Positions 8,683-17,267 of a stretch of 49,346 nt of DNA are shown in pieces. The translations under genes and the position numbers were made by a program. Below the pieces are notes generated by a model. That model was not told the DNA's origin. It saw nothing but the letters and a program-made list of their open reading frames with translations, and did not search any database. This DNA comes from Oscillospiraceae bacterium (GTDB lineage: Bacteria > Bacillota > Clostridia > Oscillospirales > Acutalibacteraceae), in the NCBI GenBank assembly GCA_031262985.1, contig JAISGQ010000006.1, positions 1 through 49,346 on the forward strand, written 5' to 3'. Each line of letters begins with the position of its first letter. The first letter of the stretch is position 1.

Positions 8683-9447
8683 TCACCTTGTAGAAGGCAC
8701 AACCGCGTCCATTCCGCGCTGTATCGCCACATCCCAAAAGCCCCACTCGTGACCTGCCCCCGCCTGCTCGAAGGTGTAGTCCACACGGTACTTGTCGAGT
8801 ACCTCCTTGAGCCGCAGGTTCTGCTCGAAAAACTCGTCGTTCTTACCGCAGGCAATGTAGAATTTCGGACATACGTTGACGAAATTCCTGTTGTTCTCAA
8901 TCAGCCTGAATATGTCCATCTCCATAGGGATAATCAGGCGTTCACCGCAAATTCCCTTCCACAGAGCCTCGTTCCCACTCTTGCAGTCGCGGAGAATGAC
9001 CTGCTCTATGTCGGTTATCGCGGAGATTGCAATACATCCCGCATATCGCTCAGGTCGCATTAAAGCACACTTTAACGCGCCGTAGCCTCCCATGGAGACG
9101 CCGCCGATGAAGGTGTCCTCCCGCCGAAACGAAACGCGGAACATAGACGCCATTACGTCGTGCAGTTCGTTTGTCACCATGGAGAAGTACTTCGCCCCGT
9201 TCTGCATATCAGTGCAGTAGCTCAGTGATATGTCGGGCATTACTACCGCAAGCCCGCGCTGTGTGGCGTACCGCTCGATATTGCTCCTGTAAAGCCAAGT
9301 GTTGGCGTTGTCCGTCCTGCCGTGGAGGAGATAGAGAACGGGGATTCCCCACTCCGGAGCGGTTTTTGTATCATGAGGAAGTATTGCCGTAAAAGCAACC
9401 TGCTTGCCTATCTCCGAGGAGAGAAAGCTGCCGCTGATAACTGCCAT
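8683..9447 (-). CDS. Esterase, alpha/beta hydrolase (esterase D/EstA type)
   Basis: 254-residue cytoplasmic serine esterase of the esterase-D/tributyrin-esterase group. The oxyanion segment LLHGRTDN (about 41-47), nucleophile elbow GGVSMGGYGA (Ser near 118), an Asp near 203 (KNDEFF) and a His near 234 (GHEWGFWD) make a complete triad. No signal peptide. AAAGGAAG lies 9 bp upstream of the ATG. Likely hydrolyses acetyl or short acyl esters, for example from plant-glycan fragments; the substrate is not determinable. Confidence 0.85.
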   Translation of the reverse strand: MAVISGSFLSSEIGKQVAFTAILPHDTKTAPEWGIPVLYLLHGRTDNANTWLYRSNIERYATQRGLAVVMPDISLSYCTDMQNGAKYFSMVTNELHDVMASMFRVSFRREDTFIGGVSMGGYGALKCALMRPERYAGCIAISAITDIEQVILRDCKSGNEALWKGICGERLIIPMEMDIFRLIENNRNFVNVCPKFYIACGKNDEFFEQNLRLKEVLDKYRVDYTFEQAGAGHEWGFWDVAIQRGMDAVVPSTR

Positions 9448-9595
9448 TGCGTTATCTTCCTTTCGGTGTAGTTGTTACTCTGCGAGTACTCGGAGTATTC
9501 GCAGTACTCCGACTAATTCGCCTCTGCCGCCAATTTCAAACATCAAAGGAAGTTGGCGGCAGATGAGTAGCAGATGAGTATATATTGAGTGTATA

Positions 9596-10849
9596 TTAGA
9601 TGTAGAGAGGGTACTTCTCCAAAAGATTCGTGACCTTTTCGCGGATTATGTCGCCGCTGTTGTCGAAATCTCTTATCGCGAGAGTAATGCACTCGGCGAT
9701 TATCTCCATATCAGCCTCGACAAGTCCTCTTGTAGTTACGGCAGGAGTACCGATTCGCACTCCGCTTGTCACGAACGGACTGAGCGGCTCGTTGGGTATG
9801 GTGTTCTTGTTTACTGTGATGTAAACCTCGTCGAGATTGTGTTCGAGAGCCTTGCCTGTGATTCCCTCCTCACGAAGGTCGAGAAGGAGGAGGTGATTGT
9901 CCGTGCCGCCCGAAACCATCTTCACTCCGCGCTTGTCGAAGCCGTTCGCGAGAGCCGCCGCGTTGGCGACTACCTGCTTGCCGTACTCCTTGAACTCAGG
10001 CTTGAGAGCCTCGCCCAAACACACAGCCTTAGCGGCTATCGCGTGCATGAGAGGTCCTCCCTGAGTGCCGGGGAACATAGCCTTGTCGATTGCCTTGGCG
10101 TACTCCTCCTTGCAGAGAATCATGCCGCCGCGCGTACCCCTCAGGGTTTTGTGCGTGGTAGTAGTCACAATGTCGGCGTAGGGTACGGGATTTTGGTGCA
10201 CTCCCGCGGCTACTAAGCCCGCGATATGCGCCATGTCTACCATGAAGATAGCTCCCGTATTTTTCGCTATGGAGGACATACGCTCGAAGTCGATAGCTCT
10301 CGGATACGCACTCGCACCCGCTACAAGCATTTTCGGGCGAACTGCCGCCGCCTGCTCCTCAAGCTTGTCGTAATCAATGCGGCCTGTCTCGCCGTCTACG
10401 CCGTAGGAGACGAAGTTGTAGTATTTACCCGACATATTTACGGGAGAGCCGTGGGTGAGGTGTCCTCCCTCGGCAAGGCTCATGCCCATTACGGTGTCGC
10501 CCGGATTGAGAAGAGCGAAGTAGACGCCCAAATTCGCCTGCGCCCCCGAATGAGGCTGAACATTGGCAAAATCCGCGCCGAAAAGCTCACAGGCGCGTTT
10601 TCGGGCTATATCCTCCACCACATCAACGCACTGGCAGCCGCCGTAGTACCTCTTTCCGGGGTAGCCCTCGGCGTATTTATTCGTGAGAACGCTGCCTATC
10701 GCCGCCATAACAGCGGGGGAGACGATGTTCTCAGAAGCTATAAGCTCCAGATTCCTCCTCTGGCGGAGAAGCTCCTCATTCATCGCCGACGCGACCTCGG
10801 AGTCCCACGCGGAGAGTGCGCCTATCGTGTCAATCATATCACCGTACAT
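9596..10849 (-). CDS. glyA: Serine hydroxymethyltransferase
   Basis: GlyA interconverts serine and glycine with tetrahydrofolate, the main source of one-carbon units. Full-length (417 aa) PLP enzyme: [10 protein letters not shown] near 36-45, [10 protein letters not shown] near 62-71, VDMAHIAGL, and [13 protein letters not shown] with the PLP lysine near 230. Single gene with its own strong promoter (10888-10916) and AAAGGG ahead of the ATG. Two inverted repeats lie in the short gap to the esterase (9524-9562), without a T run. Confidence 0.97.
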   Translation of the reverse strand: MYGDMIDTIGALSAWDSEVASAMNEELLRQRRNLELIASENIVSPAVMAAIGSVLTNKYAEGYPGKRYYGGCQCVDVVEDIARKRACELFGADFANVQPHSGAQANLGVYFALLNPGDTVMGMSLAEGGHLTHGSPVNMSGKYYNFVSYGVDGETGRIDYDKLEEQAAAVRPKMLVAGASAYPRAIDFERMSSIAKNTGAIFMVDMAHIAGLVAAGVHQNPVPYADIVTTTTHKTLRGTRGGMILCKEEYAKAIDKAMFPGTQGGPLMHAIAAKAVCLGEALKPEFKEYGKQVVANAAALANGFDKRGVKMVSGGTDNHLLLLDLREEGITGKALEHNLDEVYITVNKNTIPNEPLSPFVTSGVRIGTPAVTTRGLVEADMEIIAECITLAIRDFDNSGDIIREKVTNLLEKYPLYI

Positions 10850-10887
10850 AAAAAAACATCCCTTTCGTTATACTATTGTATTCTGAG

Positions 10888-10916
10888 ATTATATCAATAA
10901 TATGTGAACATTTCAA
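10888..10916 (-). promoter_or_regulatory. Sigma-A-type promoter of glyA
   Basis: Minus strand: TTGAAA (10911-10916), 17-bp spacer, TATAAT (10888-10893), 39 bp before the glyA start codon. Confidence 0.85.
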
Positions 10917-11010
10917 GGCGGAAGAGCAAAAAAATCGGGATTTATCAGTTCCTGTTTCTCTGATAAATTCAAATATTAAGCTAAAATGACTTTTCGATAA
11001 CTTTTTCGGA

Positions 11011-11090
11011 TGTCAAAAGTGACAGTCCGGTCGCTTTTGACACTGTTTTTAGGCAGGAGAAACCCGCATGACCGGTAGCCATGCGGGTTT
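11011..11090. other. Two hairpins in the glyA/tRNA-Thr intergenic region
   Basis: TGTCAAAAGTGAC/GTCGCTTTTGACA at 11011-11042, followed on the plus strand by CTGTTTTT, and AAACCCGCAT/ATGCGGGTTT at 11060-11090. The second closely resembles the terminator after the island tRNA-Thr (25806-25838). Both look like terminators; the rest of 10920-11205 shows nothing else. Confidence 0.5.
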
Positions 11091-11209
11091 TAGATGGAAG
11101 TATAATCCAAAAAAATGCCATTCTCTTTAGAAAGTGCGATTATTCTAATTTCACTCTGCCCTCTGCGTTCGGAGTGAAGAGTGAAACAACAATTATGAAT
11201 GATGAAAAC

Positions 11210-11239
11210 AAAAAGTGCCGTACGCAGACGGCACTTTTT
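11210..11239 (-). terminator. Terminator after the tRNA-Thr 3' fragment
   Basis: Perfect hairpin AAAAAGTGCCG/CGGCACTTTTT abutting the tRNA 3' end; T-rich on the minus strand. It is the original terminator of the interrupted tRNA-Thr gene. Confidence 0.75.
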
Positions 11240-11298
11240 GGAGCTGCTAAGCAGATTTGAACTGCTGACCTCGTCCTTACCAAGGACGCGCTCTGCCG
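11239..11298 (-). pseudogene. tRNA-Thr(GGT), 3' half left by island insertion
   Basis: Minus strand: D-arm remnant, anticodon arm CGTCC-TTGGTAA-GGACG (anticodon GGT), variable loop, T arm, acceptor strand TAGCAGC, T and encoded CCA (11239-11241). The 5' acceptor strand and start of the D arm are missing and replaced by an integrase 3' end. The acceptor strand pairs perfectly with the 5' fragment GCTGCTA at 26123-26129, showing both are halves of one gene. Confidence 0.9.
11273..11298 (-). repeat. 26-bp att core, left copy (direct repeat with 26088-26113)
   Basis: The anticodon-arm sequence of the split tRNA-Thr occurs identically here and at 26088-26113. Outside it the sequences differ, as expected for an attachment core duplicated by site-specific integration. 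Confidence 0.85.
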
Positions 11299-11303
11299 CA
11301 CTT

Positions 11304-11423
11304 TTATGCCCTGAAACCCTTGATTTTACTGGGTTTCTTCATTTCGACTTTGTCCAAAATCGGGTTTTGACCCAAATGTTGACCCAAACGAGAATGAAAC
11401 GGGATGAAATTAGATAAAACACT
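11304..11423 (-). pseudogene. 3' remnant of a tyrosine integrase
   Basis: An open frame of 39 codons on the minus strand ends with TAA 5 bp before the att core. It encodes ...RLGQHLGQNPILDKVEMKK..., the kind of low-information C-terminal tail that tyrosine integrases of Firmicutes elements have next to their attachment site. No catalytic domain survives; a stop precedes the fragment. Confidence 0.55.
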
Positions 11424-11640
11424 TTAGAAAATAGGTTTCAAACTTTTAACTGTTACAAATCTAAATACTTCGCTTTTGTTTACGCTCATTTTAACATGAG
11501 TCCGCAAAATATTCAACGAAAAATTACTGTGTTAATACAGATTTTACAACGAATATCTAAAAATGTTGTTCTAATTACTGTGACAATTTATCTTTTGCAA
11601 CTTTTTGCATATAGTCATTGCTTTTGGATTGAATTTTAAC

Positions 11641-12948
11641 TCAATACCTTTCGCAAAGCTCAAAAACCTTACCAACGAAGTATAGCGGGATATTCGTGAT
11701 TGCACCGTTTTTCAGATACTCCATCGTGCTGAAACGCACGGCAGTATCGGGCTTGTATTTTTCGATATAGTTCTTAAAGCTGATGGCGTTTTTGCTGTTA
11801 CCCGATTTTACTTCAATCGGCACAATGCTCTCGCCGTGCTGCAATATAAAGTCAATCTCGCGGTCTTGCGCGTAGGAGTAGAAATTCGGTGAACGTGAGA
11901 GTATCGGCAGTAGCTGCTGGAGTACATAATTTTCTGCAAGCTGACCTTTGAACTGGAATGAATCCGAAAGTAAAATTGACTTGTTTGTCAACCCTGCTAT
12001 GTGCTTGAGCAATCCTACATCCACCAAAAACAGCTTGAAGTAATTAAGCATTTCATAGGCTTTCAGCGGATATTCGTTTTTAGATACGTTTAAAATACGA
12101 TAAGCAATGCCGCTTGAAATCAGCCATTCGATAGCATCCTCAAAATCCTTTGCTCTGGCACTTTTAGCAATTGCCGAATACATAAACTTCTCGTTGTTCT
12201 CTTTTGCAAGCTGCGGAACAATGCTGCGGAACACTTGCAGGATTTTCCCGCTATTTACTGTGCCGTTGTGTTTCGTGAAGTCGTTTTCATAAAAGGTTAT
12301 GATTTCTTCCTGTATGGTAGAAACTTCTTCCGGGTCGGCGTTATTTACCCAAGACTGTACACACTCCGGCATACCGCCCACGATGAGATATTTTTTGTAA
12401 TGCTCCGTCATTCGTTCATGAAAAGCGGAAACGTAATCGTTGCCCGATTTTGCAGAGTGGAAATACTCGTACATACCCGGTTCGGCGGAGGCTAAATATT
12501 CCTCAAAATCAAGTGGGTAGATGTTCAGCAGATTAACCTTGCCGACAGGGTAGGACATCGGCTTTGCAAGATATGTGCCGAGCAGACTTCCCGCCGTGAT
12601 GACATGGTATTCATTTGCATCCTCACAGAAGTATTTTAGACTGCCTAAAGCGTTAGGACACTCCTGTATCTCGTCCAAAACGATAAGCGTTTTTTCGGGC
12701 ATGATGGTCTTACCGTGAATCAGCCCCAAGCGTTCCAAAATGAGCTTTGGGTCTTTGGTTTCGTCAAAGATTTTTTTCGCTTCGGCGTCCTTGTCAAAGC
12801 TGACATATATAAAGTCGTCGTAATGTTTACGGGCAAACTCGTTCATAAGCCATGTTTTGCCCACCTGTCTTGCACCTTTCAGCACAAGAGGTTTGCGACG
12901 GGGGTTATTTTTCCACGCCATAAGCTCACTCATAGTTTTCCTAAACAT
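11641..12948 (-). CDS. ATP-binding protein, AAA_14 plus DUF4143
   Basis: 435-residue STAND-like/AAA ATPase: Walker A GARQVGKT near 25-32, Walker B LIVLDEIQECP near 88-98, sensor region TAGSLLG, then a C-terminal DUF4143 domain with a PD-(D/E)XK-nuclease-like pattern (EIDFILQHG...IPIEVKSG). Proteins of this type are abundant in gut anaerobes, often on mobile DNA; their role is not settled, with defence or stress functions suggested. GGAGG lies 9 bp before ATG 12948. Solitary gene within the island. Confidence 0.85.
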   Translation of the reverse strand: MFRKTMSELMAWKNNPRRKPLVLKGARQVGKTWLMNEFARKHYDDFIYVSFDKDAEAKKIFDETKDPKLILERLGLIHGKTIMPEKTLIVLDEIQECPNALGSLKYFCEDANEYHVITAGSLLGTYLAKPMSYPVGKVNLLNIYPLDFEEYLASAEPGMYEYFHSAKSGNDYVSAFHERMTEHYKKYLIVGGMPECVQSWVNNADPEEVSTIQEEIITFYENDFTKHNGTVNSGKILQVFRSIVPQLAKENNEKFMYSAIAKSARAKDFEDAIEWLISSGIAYRILNVSKNEYPLKAYEMLNYFKLFLVDVGLLKHIAGLTNKSILLSDSFQFKGQLAENYVLQQLLPILSRSPNFYSYAQDREIDFILQHGESIVPIEVKSGNSKNAISFKNYIEKYKPDTAVRFSTMEYLKNGAITNIPLYFVGKVFELCERY

Positions 12949-13068
12949 ATCGCAGCACCTCCAATTTTCTTGGTTGATTACAGTATATCACGTTTTTAAG
13001 AAAAAACCAAGGGCAATAACTGTGTTTTTAAGAATAATTTCTGTGAATCCACTGCGTTTTTATGAATA

Positions 13069-13452
13069 TTACCGTTCCGGCACGGCTTTCTTTTTGGTCT
13101 TTGCCGCCCGTTCTTGCTCGGCATAACGGCGTTTCATTATGGTGTATTGGGCGAGTGTACCTAACAAAACTTCCTTATCTTGAGAGGTCAGATTTTCAAT
13201 CGGTTGGCATAGAATATCTTCACAAACACTCAACACTTGCATTACGCTCTTTTTTGGAGGCATATTTTTGGAACGTAAAATTACCTCGTCAATTTGAGTT
13301 TTAACAGAAGTGTTTTCAAGGCTTTGCGCCGTACCCATAACTACTTGCTCCAGTTCGGCGGCTGTAATGCCGAGATGTGTGATGTTCTGCTCTTCAATTT
13401 TAGACAACTGCGTTACAGCTTCGGTGTTGATGTACCGAAGGCTATTTGGCAT
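13069..13452 (-). CDS. Hypothetical protein, Lys/Arg-rich C-terminus (127 aa)
   Basis: A 127-residue, mostly helical protein with no motif I recognise and a basic tail (RRYAEQERAAKTKKK). The ATG at 13452 has no convincing ribosome-binding site, whereas a perfect AAGGAGG lies about 60 bp upstream; a short frame there runs for 15 codons and stops 7 bp before this ATG. The real N-terminus may therefore have been lost by a frameshift, and this could be a decayed mobile-element gene. Confidence 0.5.
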   Translation of the reverse strand: MPNSLRYINTEAVTQLSKIEEQNITHLGITAAELEQVVMGTAQSLENTSVKTQIDEVILRSKNMPPKKSVMQVLSVCEDILCQPIENLTSQDKEVLLGTLAQYTIMKRRYAEQERAAKTKKKAVPER

Positions 13453-14118
13453 TTACGGCTTAGGTAAAGTCTTTAATATTTACCTTTTCTAATCCGAAAA
13501 GCTTCACCTCCTTGTTTTGTCGGAAATGAAAAGGCACAAAGCAAGCAATTAAGCCGCTTGTGCCAGATTAGAGCAGAATTGTTTTATTCTTATTACGCAC
13601 CGATAAGCCGGAGGTTAGTTCATTAAAATAACAAGACCGGCTTGGGTTCGGGTTTATGGTTGCATTGGTTTTAGTGTTGTAGCGAGTACCACATTTGACT
13701 GTCCTTTCAACTTTTTCTCTCATATCGTGATTTAATATCACTTGCACAGGGACAAAAAACCTCGCCGCAATATATTTTTAGCGGCGAGGTAAATCTTGAT
13801 AGTGAATTGATAAGTTGTTTCATCATGTTTTACACATCGCTGTATATTTTGTTTTGCGAGATAAATGTGTGTTAAAATACATTATCGGGCAAAATATTAC
13901 AACTTTATTATAGCAAATAATGGGATAGATTGCAGCAGCTAAAATAACCGACTATAAGCATCCGATGTTTTTAAAGAATGTCTTGTGTCGTGAAAGATTT
14001 AATTATTTGATTTGTCAGCATTGTGACCACAAATCGATGAGGATAATCCAAGGTGCTTTTAATGTGGCTTTTTAACGTGGTTATGTAAAATTACAGCTCT
14101 GCGTATATCTAATTTAAT
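13453..14118. other. Gene-free stretch downstream of the cassette
   Basis: About 670 bp with no credible gene. It holds an unused AAGGAGG (near 13507-13514), a hairpin around GGCACAA/TTGTGCC (about 13530-13562), a GCCGG/CCGGC inverted repeat near 13606-13645 and the cassette terminator at 13754-13789. The remaining AT-rich sequence shows nothing I can support. Confidence 0.5.
13754..13789 (-). terminator. Terminator of the ten-gene cassette
   Basis: Minus strand: CCTCGCCGC/GCGGCGAGG stem (13760-13768, 13781-13789) followed by six T. First strong terminator after the last cassette gene, 330 bp away. Confidence 0.75.
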
Positions 14119-14589
14119 TCATCCGCAGAACACCTCGGCAAAATGATATATTATATAAACCATATAGGATATAAAGAATACAATTGGAACTATTTTTTCT
14201 ACATGCGACAAAGGCCAATACTTCTTTTTGTTCTCGCCGTTCTTCAGAATATCCCATTCATATTCGTAACCAGATAAAGGTAAAAGCTTCTCAATTTCGT
14301 GGATGACCTTAAATTTTCCGGAATTTAATTGTCTATAACTATTAAGCGTAAAATACCATGCAAAGCAAAGTATGCAACCTAAAACACCAATCGCTAAATT
14401 CCAAAGTGTAGCTGTCTCTCCTAAATAAGATGCAACTGCGAACAATAGGGTGTTTACACTGATAAAAAAAGTGTTTGCATTCATTCTACGTTGGCTGATT
14501 CGATCTGCCATTTCTACATATAGCTTGTACTGCTCAAAGATAAGCTTGTTTTCTTCATCATTGAAGGACGGTTTATTCATTAGACTCAT
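14119..14589 (-). CDS. RipA-like membrane protein (156 aa)
   Basis: Small integral membrane protein. Hydrophobic helices at about 42-57 and 64-82 form a pair; after a cytoplasmic segment (KFKVIHEIEKLLPLSGYEYEW) comes a third helix near 131-149. The layout (N-terminal amphipathic helix, two helices, an E-x-x-LP region, a last helix) resembles the RipA-family octameric membrane proteins; the assignment rests on pattern only. It overlaps the radical SAM gene by 17 bp and closes the cassette, so it may anchor or export what the cassette makes, or act as an effector. Confidence 0.6.
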   Translation of the reverse strand: MSLMNKPSFNDEENKLIFEQYKLYVEMADRISQRRMNANTFFISVNTLLFAVASYLGETATLWNLAIGVLGCILCFAWYFTLNSYRQLNSGKFKVIHEIEKLLPLSGYEYEWDILKNGENKKKYWPLSHVEKIVPIVFFISYMVYIIYHFAEVFCG

Positions 14590-16051
14590 TGTTTACAACC
14601 CTTCGTTTTAATTTTGATTTTTCGACGGTTTTAGACTCGATGTAGTAGTTTCTAAAGACGCGCAAGATTTCTTCTTTCGATAAACCATATGAAGACAAAA
14701 CTGGCCACTGGTCAAAAATGCTTGAAAATGGCGGTATAAATATAGTGCTTTCATCCATCATGTATATTTCTTTTGCAAAATTGATAGCTTGTGATTCTGA
14801 TAATGATTTATGAAACCATGTGTCGTTCTCGTTTTGGAAATCATATTCATTAAACAGAGACTGATTTTTTTCATTTCGAGCAGGTGTCCACACATTTACT
14901 CTTGCCAAGTCCGATTTGCATGAAGCTATGTAATTCATTGTCTCTTTTATTGTTAAATCAGTCTCACCTAAAAAACCAACCATCAAAGATATATTAACAA
15001 TTATTCCGGCATTTTGCAATTCCGAGATTGATTGTTTCAATTTATTTAGATCAATGTTTTTATTCATTATACCTTGCATAAAAGTGCTTCCAGACTCGAC
15101 GCCTATAGAAACAAAATCACATTTCGACGCGGACAAAGCTTTGATTAACTCAAGGGAAATGTTATCTGCTCTTAAAAAACAAGACCAATGAAAATCAAAA
15201 TTCTGTGTTTTAATAAATTCACATAAATTAATTACTCTTTCATTATCGACATTAAATGTTTCATCAGCAAAGCGAAGATGATTTAAACCCTGTTTATTGG
15301 TTTTGCTCATTGTAACAAGAGTTTTTTTAATTTCAGACAAGTCAAAAAAACTATGGCTCTTATATTTATCTTTGTATCCACAAAATGCACAATCATATAC
15401 ACACCCTGTTTGAGTAATTAAAACAGTATGCTTCGAATGCAAAGATTCATCAATATCTTTCAACGAAAAGTCGTCACAAGATAATATGTACTTATCTTCA
15501 ATTTCGATAATCTCACATCCATAACAAATGTGTATATTATCTACAGCCCAGCTTAATTTTGACAGACCATTATCAGAAATAATTATATATCCCGTGGCCA
15601 AACTCAGGATTGATGAAAAAATTTGTATGTTTCTCAGATATAGTTTTTTTATTCCAATTCCGCCAATTATGCTTTTAATACCTTTTGATTTTAATTTTTT
15701 CAAGATATCTATCAAGCGGTACTCCCAATTGGTGGTGCCGTGAGTTGTTGAAATAATTACAACATCTACGTCATCAAACGAATAATTGTCATCAAACGAA
15801 TTCATAATTACGATCTTGTTTGATGGTGTTTTTAGATGATTTGAGATTAATATTCCAATTGTGTAAATATGACGATTTGGATTAGGAGAAAGGGTTCCTG
15901 TTCTTGAAATTTGATAATAATCAACAGCATCAATAGGGGAATTCTCACGAAACAAAGCTAAATCCCAAAAGGGAGACCACTGAAGCTTCCTTTCGGCGTA
16001 CTTACCTTGATAGGTTTGCTCACCGATACTTGAAACTATACATATTTTCAT
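14573..16051 (-). CDS. B12-type radical SAM protein
   Basis: Radical SAM enzyme with the [4Fe-4S] motif CVYDCAFC (cysteines near 217, 221, 224) followed by a TIM-barrel with conserved SIGVESGS and a glycine-rich strand. The N-terminal ~200 residues have the Rossmann-like alternation of a cobalamin-binding domain (VDVVIISTT, SIIGGIGI), but no clear DxHxxG, so B12 binding is uncertain. Start at ATG 16051, 8 bp after the previous stop, with GAGG upstream; a TTG at 16069 is less likely. In the cassette it could catalyse a methylation, C-C or C-S bond step on the product. Substrate unknown. Confidence 0.8.
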   Translation of the reverse strand: MKICIVSSIGEQTYQGKYAERKLQWSPFWDLALFRENSPIDAVDYYQISRTGTLSPNPNRHIYTIGILISNHLKTPSNKIVIMNSFDDNYSFDDVDVVIISTTHGTTNWEYRLIDILKKLKSKGIKSIIGGIGIKKLYLRNIQIFSSILSLATGYIIISDNGLSKLSWAVDNIHICYGCEIIEIEDKYILSCDDFSLKDIDESLHSKHTVLITQTGCVYDCAFCGYKDKYKSHSFFDLSEIKKTLVTMSKTNKQGLNHLRFADETFNVDNERVINLCEFIKTQNFDFHWSCFLRADNISLELIKALSASKCDFVSIGVESGSTFMQGIMNKNIDLNKLKQSISELQNAGIIVNISLMVGFLGETDLTIKETMNYIASCKSDLARVNVWTPARNEKNQSLFNEYDFQNENDTWFHKSLSESQAINFAKEIYMMDESTIFIPPFSSIFDQWPVLSSYGLSKEEILRVFRNYYIESKTVEKSKLKRRVVNNESNE

Positions 16052-16058
16052 TACTTTT

Positions 16059-17267
16059 TTACCTCGCAATCAGATAGTGTACTCGCAATTCCCCACAATG
16101 CCCATGAATATCCTGTGAATCAGTAATCAATTTCTGTAGTATTATTTCTCCATTTATTTGCAAAATATAATTTGCTCGATGTATTAAATTTTCATCTACT
16201 ATCAATATTTCTGGTTTCCTTCTTGATTGGCTCCACCAAGGTGTGTTCATTCGTGTTTTAAGAACAATCCAATTACCGAGAAATGTTTTAATTTTGCATA
16301 AATCATTCTCGTTGATAGGTTTTGTTATTATCATTTGATGTTCTGTCATACACTTGATTTCATCGTCGCGTTTTTGATATGCAAGTAAATTGTCACCAAC
16401 TTCCAAGCCAATCGTTTTACGATTCCTTGAATCCGATTCGCTTAACATAGAAACTAAAAGTCTGTCTAAAGCGTGAAAAGTAGAAGCTCCTGTGCTTTTT
16501 ACAATTAATTCAACTGAACCCCCATATAAGTTAGCCAACTCTCTTTTTAAGCTTTCAATTATACAACTTGCTGAATTTTTGGTTTTGGGTTCGAAAAAGA
16601 ACGGCAATAAATGCAATCCAAACCCTCTTCCAGGAAAATGGCATTCAAAAGGAATTGCAATCCCGTCACATATAAAAAAGTCAATAGAAAAAAATGCACA
16701 GTCAAAAGCAAAATCACCCTTTTCGAAATACCCATGAATAATTTCGTGCGAAGCACACCTGATTTGTTCTATCAACTTGTCATTTGTAACTATTATGCTC
16801 GTATCTGTAGAATAAGGAATAACATAATCATCTCTGTTTTTTCTTAATTTAATCAATGACCACGAGGAAAACTTGTCCATGCTTGTGTTAATGAAATGCA
16901 CATCCGAAGGTAGTTCAATACTCTTCGTAGAATTATACAAAGAATTATTGATAGAGCAATTAAAGATCGGAGATATACCACCACGCAAACCGATATCGTT
17001 TTTTATTACTGTGCTAATTAATATTTTTGAAACGTAATCCAATTGCCGAGAAATATTTGATGTGGTGGACTTGCTGCTTAAAGTATTATGATAACCGTCA
17101 TCCCTGTTAAGAAGAATGTCCATCCATCTTGCAACATCTTCATTTTTAAGGCTTTTTCGAGTTAACTCCCTGACATCATCAACGTTAGAATATTTGTTAA
17201 AAGGGAAATCACGGAGTTGTCTTAGTGAATGTCTCCACGCATAAAAATCAATTTCTTTAATATACAC
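16059..17267 (-). CDS. Unrecognised protein, probable circularly permuted ATP-grasp
   Basis: About 400 residues, no obvious named family. Motifs suggest an ATP-grasp fold in permuted order: the usual C-terminal metal-binding strand pair (SIDFFICDG then IPFECHFPGRG, about residues 194-215) comes first, and the ATP-binding elements come later: NWIVLK near 332-337, IILQKLI near 375-381 and GELRVHYL near 392-399 at the very C-terminus. That would make it an amide or peptide-bond ligase. Start taken as GTG 17267 (AAGGAG 9 bp upstream, 11-bp overlap with the previous gene); ATG 17285 and TTG 17303 are alternatives. Confidence 0.65.
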   Translation of the reverse strand: MYIKEIDFYAWRHSLRQLRDFPFNKYSNVDDVRELTRKSLKNEDVARWMDILLNRDDGYHNTLSSKSTTSNISRQLDYVSKILISTVIKNDIGLRGGISPIFNCSINNSLYNSTKSIELPSDVHFINTSMDKFSSWSLIKLRKNRDDYVIPYSTDTSIIVTNDKLIEQIRCASHEIIHGYFEKGDFAFDCAFFSIDFFICDGIAIPFECHFPGRGFGLHLLPFFFEPKTKNSASCIIESLKRELANLYGGSVELIVKSTGASTFHALDRLLVSMLSESDSRNRKTIGLEVGDNLLAYQKRDDEIKCMTEHQMIITKPINENDLCKIKTFLGNWIVLKTRMNTPWWSQSRRKPEILIVDENLIHRANYILQINGEIILQKLITDSQDIHGHCGELRVHYLIAR

